Source: Polaribacter huanghezhanensis
GTDB lineage: Bacteria; Bacteroidota; Bacteroidia; Flavobacteriales; Flavobacteriaceae
Reading direction: 5' to 3'
NCBI RefSeq assembly: GCF_030444335.1
Contig: NZ_CP128595.1
Location: 1,674,001-1,738,000 of the forward strand
Length of the DNA stretch: 64,000 nucleotides
The notes under the pieces were generated by a model. It searched no databases. It worked only from the letters and a program-made list of their open reading frames with translations, and was not told where the DNA came from. The position numbers were made by a program, and so were the translations under genes. This document shows, piece after piece, positions 8,072 through 18,736 of the stretch (within the stretch, counting starts at the first letter, position 1; every line of letters starts with the position of its first letter).

Positions 8072-9346
8072 ATGAAGGAAGATTTTCTACATTATGTGTG
8101 GAGACATCAATTGTTCTCTAAAACAAATTTACAATCCACAGAATTTAATCAAATTGAAATTGTTTTTCCGGGAATGTATAATACCAATTCTGGGCCAGAT
8201 TTTTTAAATGCTAAAATTAAGATTGAGGACATTTTATGGGCAGGAAATGTGGAGATTCATGTAAAATCTTCTGATTGGTATGTGCATCAACACGAGAAAG
8301 ATGCTAATTACGATTCCGTTATTTTACACGTTGTTTGGGAAGATGATGCTGAAGTTTTTAGCAAAGATAATTTGTCTTTGCCAACCATAAATCTCTCTAA
8401 ATTAGTTGCCAAAGATTTGTTGTTTAACTATCAAAAATTGTACTCAAAAGAACAGCGTTGGATTCCTTGTGAAAGTACAATTAATACAATTGATTCTTTT
8501 GTGTTTGAGAACTGGAAAGAGCGTTTGTTTTTTGAACGATTGGAAGAGAAATCAGTATTGATAAATCAATTATTAAACGATTCTAATTCTGATTATGAAG
8601 CAGTACTTTTTAAATTATTGACTAAAAATTTTGGATTGAAAACCAATGGAGAAGCATTTTTAAATCTAGCAAACTCTATTGATTTTTCTATCGTTAGAAA
8701 ATTGCAAAATGATTCTTTTAAATTACAAGCATTATTTTTCGGTCAAGCTGGATTTTTAAAAACAAAATCTGAAGAACAATATGCAATCGATTTAAAAACT
8801 GAATATGAGTATTTAAAATACAAGTTCAAGTTAGAGCCAATTCACAACGGACAATTTCAATTTTTTAGAATGAGACCAACAAATTTTCCGACCATAAGAA
8901 TTGCACAATTGGTTTCTTTGTATCAAAAGCACCAAAACTTGTTTTCTAAATTGATGGAAATTGCTGATGTAAAAGAAATGTATAAATTCTTTTCAATTGA
9001 TTTAAATGATTTTTGGAAAACACATTACACCTTTCAGAAAACAGGATTGAAAAGTGCAAAAAATAGCACAAAATCATTTGTAGATTTATTGTTGATTAAC
9101 TCTGTAATTCCTTTGAAATTTAATTATTTAAAAAGTAGAGGAGAAGTAGAAGAAGCTGAATTTTTAACATTAATTCAACAGTTAAAACCTGAGCAAAATT
9201 CAATTATTTCTAAATTTAAAGAATTTGGGATTCTTTCTAAAAATGCTTTTGAAACGCAAGCGTTGTTACAGCTTAAAAAGAACTATTGCGCAAAGAAACG
9301 ATGTTTGCAATGCGCAATAGGAAATGTAATTTTAAATAGAATTTAG
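8072..9346 (+). CDS. DUF2851 family protein
   Basis: This 424-residue protein matches the Bacteroidota DUF2851 family: MKEDFLHYVWRHQLFSKTNL at the start, then GPDFLNAKIKIEDILWAGNVEIH, the DANYDSVILHVVW block, and a C-terminal cysteine cluster (CAKKRCLQCAIGN) that could bind metal. Function is unknown; the GNVEIH..D..VILHVVWEDD pattern resembles a nuclease-like core, but that is speculation. I chose the ATG at 8072; a TTG at 8042 would add ten residues that family members lack. The stop overlaps the end of the convergent E1 dehydrogenase gene by 4 nt. Confidence 0.85.
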   Translation: MKEDFLHYVWRHQLFSKTNLQSTEFNQIEIVFPGMYNTNSGPDFLNAKIKIEDILWAGNVEIHVKSSDWYVHQHEKDANYDSVILHVVWEDDAEVFSKDNLSLPTINLSKLVAKDLLFNYQKLYSKEQRWIPCESTINTIDSFVFENWKERLFFERLEEKSVLINQLLNDSNSDYEAVLFKLLTKNFGLKTNGEAFLNLANSIDFSIVRKLQNDSFKLQALFFGQAGFLKTKSEEQYAIDLKTEYEYLKYKFKLEPIHNGQFQFFRMRPTNFPTIRIAQLVSLYQKHQNLFSKLMEIADVKEMYKFFSIDLNDFWKTHYTFQKTGLKSAKNSTKSFVDLLLINSVIPLKFNYLKSRGEVEEAEFLTLIQQLKPEQNSIISKFKEFGILSKNAFETQALLQLKKNYCAKKRCLQCAIGNVILNRI

Positions 9347-11796
9347 TACAAACTTTTATACTTTGTTGGGTTTGCTTCGTGCATTATTTTATAGATAGTT
9401 TCAAAAATATCTTCAACAGAAGGTTTAGAGAAGTAATCTCCATCGGTTCCGTAAGCTGGTCTGTGCGCTTTTGAAGTCAATGTTGTTGGTTTGCTGTCTA
9501 AATGCTCATATCCGTTTTGGTTTTCTAAAATTTCTTGTAATAAATATGCTGAAGCTCCGCCCGGAACATCCTCATCAACCACCAACAATCTGTTTGTTTT
9601 TGCTATACTTTTTACCGTTTCTTTATTGATATCAAAAGGCAATAAACTTTGCACATCAACAATCTCTATATTAATATCAACCTGTTGTAATTCTTTTGCA
9701 GCTTCTTCTACCAATCTTAAAGTTGATCCGTAAGAAACAACCGTAATGTCTTTTCCTTCTTTTATGACTTCAATTTCTCCGATTGCGGTTTTAAAATCAC
9801 CTAAATTGGTTGGTAATTCTTCTTTCAATCGATATCCATTTAAACATTCTATAACCAATCCTGGATCATCGCCCTCTAATAATGTGTTGTAAAAACCAGC
9901 GGCTTTTGTCATGTTCCTGGGAACCAAAACATGCATTCCGCGAGTATTATTTATAATTCCGCCCATCGGAGAACCAGAGTGCCAAATACCCTCTAATCTG
10001 TGTCCGCGAGTTCTTATAATTAATGGTGCTTTTTGTTTTCCAGCGGTTCTGTAACGTAAGGTTGCTAAATCATCACTTATGATTTGCAAAGCGTATAATA
10101 AATAATCTAAATATTGAATTTCTGCAATTGGGCGTAAACCTCTCATTGCCATTCCAATTCCTTGTCCAATAATAGTTGCTTCTCTAATTCCTGTGTCTGA
10201 AACTCTTAATTCTCCAAATTTTTCTTGTAAACCTTCTAATCCTTGATTTACATCACCAATAAAACCTGCATCTTCACCAAAAATTAAAACTTCTGGATGT
10301 TTTTGTAGGATAGCATCAAAATTATCTCTCATAATGACTCTCGCATCCACCAATTTCTTTTCAGAATTATATGTTGGTGGTACTGGAGGTATATTTGTTG
10401 TTGCGAATTCGGTTTCACTCAATAAATGCGTTGAGAATAAGTCAAATCCTTGATTGATTTTGTTTTTTATAAAGTTTTGTAAAACAGTCTTTTCAGCAAA
10501 AGTTTCATCTTTTAGATAGCGTAACGCTTTTCTTGTCGCAATTAAAATGTCTTTTCTGATGGGGTCAGAAATAGCTTCCAATTCGTTTTTTAATTTTAGA
10601 ATAAAAGTCTTGTTAGAGCTTTTAATAGCAACTTTGTCTAAGATATTGAGGGCTATTTTTACTTCGCCTTTTATTTCATCTAAATACGCACTCCAAGCAT
10701 TTCTCTTTGCCTCGCCAACGTGCTTTTTTGCATCTTTTTCTAGTGCTATTAATTCTTCTTCTGAGGTAACAAATTTTAAAGTTTCTCCATCGCCATCTTC
10801 TAATTCGAAATCTAAAATCCAAGAACGCATCTTTGCGATACAATCAAAATCTTGTTCCCATTTTAATCTGTTCTCGTCTTTATAACGTTCATGAGAACCA
10901 GAAGTAGAATGACCTTGAGGTTGTGTTAATTCTTTTACATGAATTAAAACTGGAACATGTTCTTCTCTTGCGATTTTTGATGCTTTTTGATACACGTCAA
11001 TTAGTTGCACATAATCCCATCCGTTGACAACAATAATTTCGTAGCCGTTATTTTTTTCGTCTCTCTGAAACCCTTTTAAAATTTCAGAAATACTTTCTTT
11101 TGTGGTTTGATATTTTGCGTGAACCGAAATTCCGTATTCATCGTCCCAAACATTCATTACCATTGGTACTTGCAAAACTCCAGCAGCATTTATAGTTTCA
11201 AAAAACACGCCTTCGCTTGTACTTGCGTTCCCAATTGTTCCCCAAGCAATTTCGTTTCCGTTGGTAGAAAAAGTAGAAGCATTTTTTAATTCATCTACAT
11301 TTCTGTAAATTTTTGATGCTTGTGCCAATCCTAATAAACGAGGCATTTGTCCGGCAGTCGGAGAGATATCTGCACTAGAATTGTATTGTTTTGTTAGATT
11401 TTTCCAGTCTCCATTTTCATCTAAACTATGCGTTGCAAAATGTCCGCCCATTTGTCTTCCGGCCGACATTGGTTCTGCTTCTATACTTGGGTGCGCATAC
11501 AAACCTGCAAAAAATTGTTGCGCAGTTAATTCGTCCAAAGCCATCATAAAGGTTTGATCTCTGTAGTAACCAGATCTAAAATCTCCTTTTTGAAAAGCTT
11601 TTGCCATTGCCAATTGCGGCACTTCTTTTCCGTCTCCAAAAATTCCGAATTTTGCTTTTCCGGTAAGTACTTCTCTACGACCTAACAAACTACATTCTCT
11701 ACTAATACGGGCAATTTTATAATCATTTAAAACTTCGTTTCGAAAATCATTAAAAGATAATTTTGTTGAACTAGAAAGTGCAGTGTCTTGAGTCAT
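9343..11796 (-). CDS. Fused alpha/beta thiamine-diphosphate 2-oxoacid dehydrogenase E1 component
   Basis: The 817-residue protein joins an E1-alpha part (about 1-390) and an E1-beta part (about 470-817, with VLIFGEDAGFIGDVNQG, PIAEIQYLDYL and LLVVDEDVPGG). The fused form is typical of Bacteroidota and is usually assigned to branched-chain 2-oxoacid or pyruvate dehydrogenase; the substrate cannot be fixed from sequence. E1 decarboxylates the 2-oxoacid and passes the acyl group to lipoyl-E2. The magnesium/ThDP motif reads GNA(189-191)-x26-DD(218-219) instead of the usual GDG-x(24-27)-NN, so the Asp and Asn are exchanged. No E2 or E3 gene is next to it. Confidence 0.9.
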   Translation of the reverse strand: MTQDTALSSSTKLSFNDFRNEVLNDYKIARISRECSLLGRREVLTGKAKFGIFGDGKEVPQLAMAKAFQKGDFRSGYYRDQTFMMALDELTAQQFFAGLYAHPSIEAEPMSAGRQMGGHFATHSLDENGDWKNLTKQYNSSADISPTAGQMPRLLGLAQASKIYRNVDELKNASTFSTNGNEIAWGTIGNASTSEGVFFETINAAGVLQVPMVMNVWDDEYGISVHAKYQTTKESISEILKGFQRDEKNNGYEIIVVNGWDYVQLIDVYQKASKIAREEHVPVLIHVKELTQPQGHSTSGSHERYKDENRLKWEQDFDCIAKMRSWILDFELEDGDGETLKFVTSEEELIALEKDAKKHVGEAKRNAWSAYLDEIKGEVKIALNILDKVAIKSSNKTFILKLKNELEAISDPIRKDILIATRKALRYLKDETFAEKTVLQNFIKNKINQGFDLFSTHLLSETEFATTNIPPVPPTYNSEKKLVDARVIMRDNFDAILQKHPEVLIFGEDAGFIGDVNQGLEGLQEKFGELRVSDTGIREATIIGQGIGMAMRGLRPIAEIQYLDYLLYALQIISDDLATLRYRTAGKQKAPLIIRTRGHRLEGIWHSGSPMGGIINNTRGMHVLVPRNMTKAAGFYNTLLEGDDPGLVIECLNGYRLKEELPTNLGDFKTAIGEIEVIKEGKDITVVSYGSTLRLVEEAAKELQQVDINIEIVDVQSLLPFDINKETVKSIAKTNRLLVVDEDVPGGASAYLLQEILENQNGYEHLDSKPTTLTSKAHRPAYGTDGDYFSKPSVEDIFETIYKIMHEANPTKYKSLY

Positions 11797-11818
11797 ATGT
11801 TATGGTTTTAATCTTTTG

Positions 11819-11826
11819 CAAATATA
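11819..11826 (-). promoter_or_regulatory. -7 promoter element of the E1 dehydrogenase gene
   Basis: The minus strand reads TATATTTG, an exact TAnnTTTG match, 22 nt upstream of the ATG at 11796. No TTG is seen at the -33 position. Confidence 0.5.
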
Positions 11827-11929
11827 CCTTTTTTGATTGATATTTAAAAATGTTTTATTTGATTGAGAATATCGCAATTAAAACACGGTATTTGTACTTA
11901 AAAATAGGAAATTGATAATGAATGTACAG

Positions 11930-14731
11930 TTATAAAAAGCCTCTTCTAAAAAAGTTGTAAATGGCAGAAGGTCTTGCGGTTAACACAAAACGAATTTTAC
12001 TTGAATAGGCATTTTGCGTTATTTCCCAACCATTATTAGAGTACATTGGGAAGTAAATTTCTAGAATATTGTGAATAAAATTAAAACGAATTCCGTTTTC
12101 GTACGCAAAATAAGTACTTGCACCTTTGTTCTTTAAAAAAGCGACATCGTTATAATATTCTACCCATTTCCAAAGCCCGATACTTGAGTTAAAAGATACC
12201 ATAAACTGATTTGCATAACGCGTTGGCAATACAGATTTAAATCCACCATCATTAATAATAACTTGTTGGCTAAAAATTCCTGAGCTTTCTGATCTCCCAA
12301 AATAATTTTGCTCAAACAAATAATCTGAAGGACGATCTAGTCCAAAGCTAAAATAGTTTCCTGAGGTATTATTGTTTAAAAAGAATCCGCCAAAAAATCT
12401 AAAATCTAATAGTCTGTTAGTTTCAGTTAGTTTTCTATATCGTATATCTGTAGAAAATTTTGTAAAGTTTGATGAAATATCAGTGTTTATTTTGTACGAA
12501 ATTCCTTCAATAATATTTGGTTTAGAATAGAGGTATTTTACATTTAAAACATTGTACACATCTTGCTCTCTAACAGAAGTATTTGGTGCAGATTCCTTGT
12601 ATACATTCACGTATTTAAGGGTTAGAGCGCTTCCGCCAACATCACGCAAACTATGACGTTTAAAAACGGCAGCAATATATGGAGCAAAAATACCGTAAGA
12701 TAATTCTGGAGCATAATGAAAATTGCTCGCTGAAACTCCGTAAATAATTTGTCGAATCTTAGATTTTTCGAAATACTGATTGTACATTATAGAAGCAAAA
12801 CCCGTTACAGACTGACTTTTTGTTGCGTAAGAGGGTACTAATTTAAAAACAAAATTTCGAGGGATTATAGGTTTGTTGTGCAGTTTTAACCCAAGTGTAA
12901 CTCCATCATAATAATTGTAGCCAAACTCAGGCTGATAAAATAATTGATTGTAATAAGGGTCTTCAATATCTTTAATTAATTTTAATTGTATGGGTTTGTC
13001 TAAAATGCTTTTTTCTACATTTTTCCAATTATCTAAGGTGTTGTATTCTGGGTATAATTGCTCGTAATTAAGAGATACTTTATCAAAATCTCCTTTTGCA
13101 ATGGTTACTGTTTTTGTAGAATCGATACCCGTAAACCATTTTTTAAATTTTATTTCTTTGTTTTTTACGCCATATAAAGCAACAGGAGCAGTAATATTTC
13201 TTTTATTTTTGATGTCAATTTTTAAAGAATCATTTTCTGTTTCGATTTTTTTAATGGTGTAATCAATTTTTTTATTGGTGTTGATATAATCGCCAAAAAA
13301 CCAGGTCAAATCTTTATCTGTTTTCGATGAAATGATGTCGTTAAAATCAGCACTTTTACTAACTTTTAAAAGATGCGTTTTGTAGTATTCTTTAAAGCTT
13401 TGTTTGACAATAGAATCTCCTAAATATCCTTTTAAATATTGCAATCCTAAACCAGCTTTGTATTTGTTGGTAATTTTTCTATTAAAATTTGATAAAGAAT
13501 CTGCTCTTGTAGTCAATGCTTGATCTAAAAATTGACGCGCGCTAAATTGATAGATAAACGGATATTTATCATTAAAATTTAGCTTAGAAAAATTAAAATT
13601 TCTGATTCCCCAAATTTTAGAAACGTTTCCTAAAAGTTTTACTTCTGGATAATATGTATTTACATATTCAATCATTAAATAGGTTTGAATTCCGTCTATC
13701 AGCCAGTAATCTTTTCGTCTGTTTAAGAGTAAAGTGTTTTCGATATATTTTCTTGTAATCGCTTTAAAAAAGGTGATATCTCTATCAAAAACATCAGAAA
13801 ACGGACTTAAAAATTTTGGCAATTGATTTAATCCATAAATAGGATTGTTATTTTGAGAAATTTGATCAATTAAAATTTCTTTATGAGGGTATTTACCTAA
13901 GTAGCTTTCTATAAAATAAAGTTCTCTATTTAAAATATCAGACGTTAATTTTTTGTTGATTCCCTTTGTTGGAATGTCAGAAATAACATCAATATTTTCG
14001 GTTTTATAAACCGTAAAATTATTTTTTTTATCAATACTTATTATGACATCTGTTTTGTTTTTCCCCGACAAAGTATAAACCGAATTTGATTCTTTTTTTT
14101 GCGTTAAATTACTTGTCACAAAAGTGTTTTCGGTAACTTTTAAGCGGATGTCATAATTGGTGATATTTATAAATAAATCATCAATATTTAAATTGCTCAT
14201 TAATTGCCAATCAGTAGTAAAAACAACAGGCGTTAAATACCAATAACGTAAATGATACCCCGTTTTTGTTTTTCCGTAACCTGTAAATTTAGCATCTGGA
14301 ATTTTAACAGTAAACGAAGTACTGATGACAATAGAATCTGCAGGATTTAACGCTTCGGCTAAATCAATTTTTAAAATGTCTTCAGTATTTTTATCCGAAG
14401 TAAATGGTACCGGTTTATAGTTTACAGATACGTTTAAAATCTTGCTAAAACCACGCTCATTCTTTTTTGCAAAATAGAGTGATTTATCATAGTCTTCAAT
14501 CAATCTTTTTGTTAATGGTGTGTTTTTATCTTTAAAACTATTTGCCCAATTAAGAAGATATATTTCGCTTAAAGATTGGTTAGAATTGTTGTAGTAAACA
14601 AGTTCTTGCTGAATTTTTAATACATCATTTTTTGCATCTAAAACTGCATTAATTCGACTCGAATTTGTTTGCGCGCAAATCCGATTCACAAATAATAAAA
14701 GAAAAAATGCAAAGATTAGTTTTAGCTTCAA
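11930..14731 (-). CDS. M1-peptidase-like exported protein with degenerate zinc site and C-terminal beta-barrel-like region
   Basis: This is a 933-residue protein with a signal peptide (MKLKLIFAFFLLLFVNRICA, cleavage near residue 20). The N-terminal half follows the M1 aminopeptidase fold (beta domain, then a helical catalytic-like domain with a WLIDGIQTY segment at 343-351 matching WLDEGFATY). The HExxH site is absent: aligned positions are about Lys323, Ala324 and Arg327, and the third ligand Glu is replaced by Asp346, so peptidase activity is unlikely. From about residue 600 the sequence becomes a run of alternating strands with aromatic ends, resembling an outer-membrane beta-barrel. It is a lone gene between the E1 and LOG genes. 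Confidence 0.75.
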   Translation of the reverse strand: MKLKLIFAFFLLLFVNRICAQTNSSRINAVLDAKNDVLKIQQELVYYNNSNQSLSEIYLLNWANSFKDKNTPLTKRLIEDYDKSLYFAKKNERGFSKILNVSVNYKPVPFTSDKNTEDILKIDLAEALNPADSIVISTSFTVKIPDAKFTGYGKTKTGYHLRYWYLTPVVFTTDWQLMSNLNIDDLFINITNYDIRLKVTENTFVTSNLTQKKESNSVYTLSGKNKTDVIISIDKKNNFTVYKTENIDVISDIPTKGINKKLTSDILNRELYFIESYLGKYPHKEILIDQISQNNNPIYGLNQLPKFLSPFSDVFDRDITFFKAITRKYIENTLLLNRRKDYWLIDGIQTYLMIEYVNTYYPEVKLLGNVSKIWGIRNFNFSKLNFNDKYPFIYQFSARQFLDQALTTRADSLSNFNRKITNKYKAGLGLQYLKGYLGDSIVKQSFKEYYKTHLLKVSKSADFNDIISSKTDKDLTWFFGDYINTNKKIDYTIKKIETENDSLKIDIKNKRNITAPVALYGVKNKEIKFKKWFTGIDSTKTVTIAKGDFDKVSLNYEQLYPEYNTLDNWKNVEKSILDKPIQLKLIKDIEDPYYNQLFYQPEFGYNYYDGVTLGLKLHNKPIIPRNFVFKLVPSYATKSQSVTGFASIMYNQYFEKSKIRQIIYGVSASNFHYAPELSYGIFAPYIAAVFKRHSLRDVGGSALTLKYVNVYKESAPNTSVREQDVYNVLNVKYLYSKPNIIEGISYKINTDISSNFTKFSTDIRYRKLTETNRLLDFRFFGGFFLNNNTSGNYFSFGLDRPSDYLFEQNYFGRSESSGIFSQQVIINDGGFKSVLPTRYANQFMVSFNSSIGLWKWVEYYNDVAFLKNKGASTYFAYENGIRFNFIHNILEIYFPMYSNNGWEITQNAYSSKIRFVLTARPSAIYNFFRRGFL

Positions 14732-14801
14732 AACGAAATTAATTTTAATAAAGAGTACATGTTATTAATGAAAAAATTTCAAAAAAAGTATGTAGCTATT
14801 T

Positions 14802-15512
14802 TTAGAAGTTTGGTTTTAGACTGTATTTTGCATAAAACTTATTTAAATGATCTATGGCTTCATTAGCAGTATCAACAATTCTAAATAAATTTAAATCTTC
14901 TGCATTAATATTTCCTTCTGCAATTAAAGTTTTTTTAATCCAATCTAACAATCCGCCCCAAAAATCTTTACCAACTAAAACGATAGGAAAACGGCCAATT
15001 TTTTTAGTTTGAATTAAGGTAATTGCTTCAAACAATTCATCCATTGTGCCAAAACCTCCAGGCATTACAATAAATCCTTGAGAATATTTTACAAACATTA
15101 CTTTACGAACAAAGAAATAATCAAATTCTAAGTTTTTATCGCTGTCTATCCACGGATTAAAGTGCTGCTCAAAAGGCAATTCAATGTTTAATCCAACCGA
15201 AGTTCCTTTTCCTCTGTGCGCACCTTTATTACCAGCTTCCATAATTCCTGGTCCGCCGCCAGTAATTACACCATAACCGTTTTGTGTAAGTTTGTAGGCT
15301 ACTTCTTCAGCTAATTTATAATATTTATCTTCTGGTTTTGTTCTCGCAGAACCAAAGATTGAAACACAGGGGCCAATTTTACTTAATTTTTCATATCCTG
15401 TAACGAATTCAGACATGATTTTAAAAATCGCCCAAGAGTCGTTTGATTTTATTTCATTCCACGTTTTTTGATCTAATTTCTCTCTAATTAATTCCTCTTC
15501 CTTCGGATCCAT
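14802..15512 (-). CDS. LOG-family Rossmann-fold protein (TIGR00730 type; likely nucleoside-monophosphate phosphoribohydrolase)
   Basis: This 236-residue cytoplasmic protein has the LOG/lysine-decarboxylase-like signature PGGFGTMDELFE, the nucleotide-contact segment GPCVSIFGSART and VITGGGPGIMEAGNKGA. Family members hydrolyse cytokinin riboside 5'-monophosphates or purine nucleotides to base plus ribose phosphate. In bacteria without plant contacts the likely role is nucleotide salvage. The length is that of the longer, type II-like group. It is transcribed in the same direction as uvrA, 64 nt downstream of it. Confidence 0.88.
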   Translation of the reverse strand: MDPKEEELIREKLDQKTWNEIKSNDSWAIFKIMSEFVTGYEKLSKIGPCVSIFGSARTKPEDKYYKLAEEVAYKLTQNGYGVITGGGPGIMEAGNKGAHRGKGTSVGLNIELPFEQHFNPWIDSDKNLEFDYFFVRKVMFVKYSQGFIVMPGGFGTMDELFEAITLIQTKKIGRFPIVLVGKDFWGGLLDWIKKTLIAEGNINAEDLNLFRIVDTANEAIDHLNKFYAKYSLKPNF

Positions 15513-15576
15513 AATCTCTATTTTTAAATGATTCTATTAAAATTGTATGAGCCAAATTACTTTTTTGGCAAACGTG

Positions 15577-18399
15577 CTAAGATACTTCTTTTTTCAAAAA
15601 CTTAGCAGTATAACTGGTTTTATGTTTTGCAACTTCTTCTGGAGTTCCGAAACATAAAACTTCTCCGCCTTTTTTTCCGCCTTCCATACCAATATCAATA
15701 ATATAATCTGCCAATTTTATAACATCTAAATTGTGTTCTATAATTAAAACAGTATTTCCTTTATCTGCCAACTTGTTTAACACATCCATTAACACCCTAA
15801 TGTCTTCAAAATGTAAACCAGTGGTTGGTTCGTCTAGAATGTAAAAAGTATTTCCGGTATCTCTTTTAGATAATTCTGACGCTAATTTTATTCGTTGTGC
15901 TTCTCCACCAGAGAGTGTTGTTGATTGTTGTCCTAACGTAATATATCCTAAGCCAACATCTTTGATAGTTTTAATTTTACGGTGGATTTTAGGAACTTTT
16001 TCAAAAAAGACAACTGCGTCATCAATGGTCATTCCTAAAATATCTGAAATTGATTTTCCTTTGTACCGAATCTCTAAGGTTTCTCTGTTAAAACGTTTTC
16101 CTTGACAGGTTTCACATTCTACATGAACGTCTGGTAAAAAATTCATTTCAATAACTCGAACTCCGCCACCTTGACACGTTTCACATCTTCCGCCAGTAAC
16201 ATTAAAAGAAAATCTACCGGGTTTGTAACCACGAATTGCAGCTTCTGGTGTGCGTGCAAATAAACTTCTAATTTCTCCAAAAGTTCCTGTGTAAGTTGCA
16301 GGATTTGAACGAGGAGTTCTTCCGATTGGAGATTGATCAATATCTATTACTTTATCAATATGTTCTAAACCTTTGATGCTTTTATACGGCATTGGTTTTT
16401 TAACGCCACGATAAATATGTGCGTTTAAGATTGGATACAACGTTTCGTTGATTAAGGTAGATTTTCCGCTTCCAGAAACTCCGGTAACGCAAATCATTTT
16501 TCCTAAAGGGAACTCTACCGAAACGTTTTTTAAATTATTTCCGGTTGCGCCTTTTAATTGAATTTTTTTTCCGTTTCCTTTTCTTCTTTTTTTAGGAACG
16601 GCAATCACTCTTTTTCCTGTGATATAATCCGCAGTTAACGTATCGTGTTTTTTTAATTCTTCAAAAGTTCCTTCGCTTACAATTTCTCCGCCATGTCTTC
16701 CAGCTCCAGGACCAATGTCAAACACAAAATCTGCTGCTTCAATCATGTCTTTGTCATGTTCTACAACCAACACCGAATTGCCAATATCTCGTAATTTTAT
16801 TAAAGAATCAATTAATTTTTGATTGTCTCTTTGGTGCAAGCCAATACTCGGTTCGTCTAAAATATACAACACACCAACTAGTTGAGAACCGATTTGTGTT
16901 GCCAATCTGATGCGTTGCGTTTCTCCGCCAGACAACGATTTTGAAGTTCTGTCTAAGTTTAAATAATCTAAACCAACATCAAGTAAAAACTGAATTCGAG
17001 TTCTAATTTCTTTTAAAATTTCTTCGGCAATTGTTAACTGCCTTTTAGAGATTTTATTATCGATTTTATCAAACCAATTTGCCAATTCGGTGATGTCCAT
17101 CTTCGCTAAATCGCTAATATTTTTATCGAGAATTTTAAAATATAAGGCTTCTTTTTTAAGGCGATTTCCGTTACACGTAGAACACGAAACTTCGTCCATA
17201 AAATCTTTTGCCCATCTTTTTATAGAAGTAGATTCACTGTTTTTATACTGACTGTTGATAAATGAAATAATGCCTTCAAAATCAATTTCGTAATTTCTAG
17301 TGATGCCAATTGATTTAGATTCTATATTAAATTTTTCGTTTCCGCCATTTAAAATAATATCAATTGCTTCTTTGGGGATTTTACTAATTGGATCGTTTAA
17401 TTTAAAATTGTAGCGTTCTGCAATTAATTCTAGTTGTTTAAAAATCCAGCTATTTTTTTGTTCTCCTAAAGGAATAATTCCGCCATTTTTTATAGAAATA
17501 GCTTCATCAGGAATTACTTTATTCAAGTTCACTTCATTGGTGATTCCCAATCCGTTGCAAGATGCACAAGCACCTTTAGGTGAATTAAAAGAAAAGGTAT
17601 TTGGTTCTGGATTTGGATATGCAATTCCGGTTGTTGGACACATTAAATCTCTACTAAAATATCTTGGGTTATTGGTTTCTAAATCAATCACCATTAAAAT
17701 ATTATCGCCAGTATATAAAGCCGTTTTTATCGTTTCTTCTAGTCTTTTTTCTACGGAATTATTGACTGCAATTCTGTCAATTACAACTTCTATATCGTGC
17801 GTTTTGTATCTGTCTAAACGCATTCCTTTTGTTATCTCAATAATTTCTCCATCAACACGGACTTTCACAAAACCCTGTTTAGAAATTTGCTGAAATAATT
17901 CTCTGTAATGTCCTTTTCTAGACTTTACAAGCGGTGCTAAAACAGCAATTTTTTTATCTTGAAAATCGGTAAGAATTAATTCTTTGATTTTTTCATCCGA
18001 ATAACTGACCATTTTTTCATCCGTATTATAAGAATACGCATCAGCAGCTCTGGCAAAAAGCAATCTTAAAAAATCGTAGATTTCTGTAATCGTTCCAACA
18101 GTAGAGCGCGGACTCTTGTTGGTGGTTTTTTGCTCGATAGAAATCACCGGAGAAAGTCCGTCAATTTTATCAACATCAGGGCGTTCTAATCCGCCTAAAA
18201 ATTGTCTTGCGTAGGCAGAAAATGTTTCAATATAACGTCTTTGTCCTTCTGCATAAATAGTATCAAAAGCCAACGAAGATTTTCCGCTTCCGCTTAAACC
18301 AGTAATAACAACTAGTTTTTCGCGTGGAATTTTTACATCAATATTTTTTAAATTATGAACTCTAGCGCCAAAAACTTCTATATATTCTTGTTGTTTCAA
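15577..18399 (-). CDS. uvrA: Excinuclease ABC subunit A
   Basis: UvrA is the damage-recognition ATPase of nucleotide excision repair; it forms a dimer and loads UvrB. The 940 residues contain two ABC modules: Walker [14 protein letters not shown] near the N-terminus and [13 protein letters not shown] in the second half. The signature motifs are [12 protein letters not shown] and [12 protein letters not shown]. Zinc-binding cysteine clusters are seen (CPTTGIAYP...[18 protein letters not shown], and CETCQGGG...[10 protein letters not shown]). Length and domain order are standard. A TAnnTTTG element lies just upstream (18422-18429). Confidence 0.98.
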   Translation of the reverse strand: MKQQEYIEVFGARVHNLKNIDVKIPREKLVVITGLSGSGKSSLAFDTIYAEGQRRYIETFSAYARQFLGGLERPDVDKIDGLSPVISIEQKTTNKSPRSTVGTITEIYDFLRLLFARAADAYSYNTDEKMVSYSDEKIKELILTDFQDKKIAVLAPLVKSRKGHYRELFQQISKQGFVKVRVDGEIIEITKGMRLDRYKTHDIEVVIDRIAVNNSVEKRLEETIKTALYTGDNILMVIDLETNNPRYFSRDLMCPTTGIAYPNPEPNTFSFNSPKGACASCNGLGITNEVNLNKVIPDEAISIKNGGIIPLGEQKNSWIFKQLELIAERYNFKLNDPISKIPKEAIDIILNGGNEKFNIESKSIGITRNYEIDFEGIISFINSQYKNSESTSIKRWAKDFMDEVSCSTCNGNRLKKEALYFKILDKNISDLAKMDITELANWFDKIDNKISKRQLTIAEEILKEIRTRIQFLLDVGLDYLNLDRTSKSLSGGETQRIRLATQIGSQLVGVLYILDEPSIGLHQRDNQKLIDSLIKLRDIGNSVLVVEHDKDMIEAADFVFDIGPGAGRHGGEIVSEGTFEELKKHDTLTADYITGKRVIAVPKKRRKGNGKKIQLKGATGNNLKNVSVEFPLGKMICVTGVSGSGKSTLINETLYPILNAHIYRGVKKPMPYKSIKGLEHIDKVIDIDQSPIGRTPRSNPATYTGTFGEIRSLFARTPEAAIRGYKPGRFSFNVTGGRCETCQGGGVRVIEMNFLPDVHVECETCQGKRFNRETLEIRYKGKSISDILGMTIDDAVVFFEKVPKIHRKIKTIKDVGLGYITLGQQSTTLSGGEAQRIKLASELSKRDTGNTFYILDEPTTGLHFEDIRVLMDVLNKLADKGNTVLIIEHNLDVIKLADYIIDIGMEGGKKGGEVLCFGTPEEVAKHKTSYTAKFLKKEVS

Positions 18400-18421
18400 T
18401 CTGCGAATTTTAGGAAAAAGG

Positions 18422-18429
18422 CAAAGTTA
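18422..18429 (-). promoter_or_regulatory. -7 promoter element of uvrA
   Basis: The minus strand reads TAACTTTG, an exact TAnnTTTG match, 22 nt upstream of the uvrA ATG. The -33 TTG is not obvious. I saw no LexA-type palindrome near it. Confidence 0.5.
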
Positions 18430-18508
18430 CACAAACCAATTTATTTTTTACTAAAAAGCAAAGAGCAATTCATCTTTATATATTATCTTGCATACACAAA
18501 ATTATAAG

Positions 18509-18736
18509 ATGAGTTTTATACATTCAGTAAGGCATTATTTTGAACGTCATGGATTTGCAGTTTCTACAAGATTAGCAGATCGGTTAGGAATGCGTGCCTT
18601 GAATGTGAGATTGTTCTTTATTTATATTTCTTTTGTAACCGTTGGGTTGTCTTTTGGGTTGTATTTAACCTTGGCTTTTGTATTGCGGTTAAAAGATATG
18701 GTGTATACAAAACGCAGTTCTGTTTTTGATTTATAA
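18509..18736 (+). CDS. PspC-domain small membrane protein
   Basis: This is a 75-residue protein starting MSFIHSVRHYFERHGFAVSTRLADRLGM..., with a PspC-like pattern: a basic N-terminal part, LADRLGMRALNVRLFFIY, then one long hydrophobic helix (FVTVGLSFGLYLTLAFVL). PspC proteins are inner-membrane partners in phage-shock/envelope-stress responses; this one is a minimal form. The ATG at 18509 was preferred to an upstream TTG (18488). Its TAA overlaps the ATG of the channel gene (TAATG), so the two are probably coupled. Confidence 0.75.
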   Translation: MSFIHSVRHYFERHGFAVSTRLADRLGMRALNVRLFFIYISFVTVGLSFGLYLTLAFVLRLKDMVYTKRSSVFDL

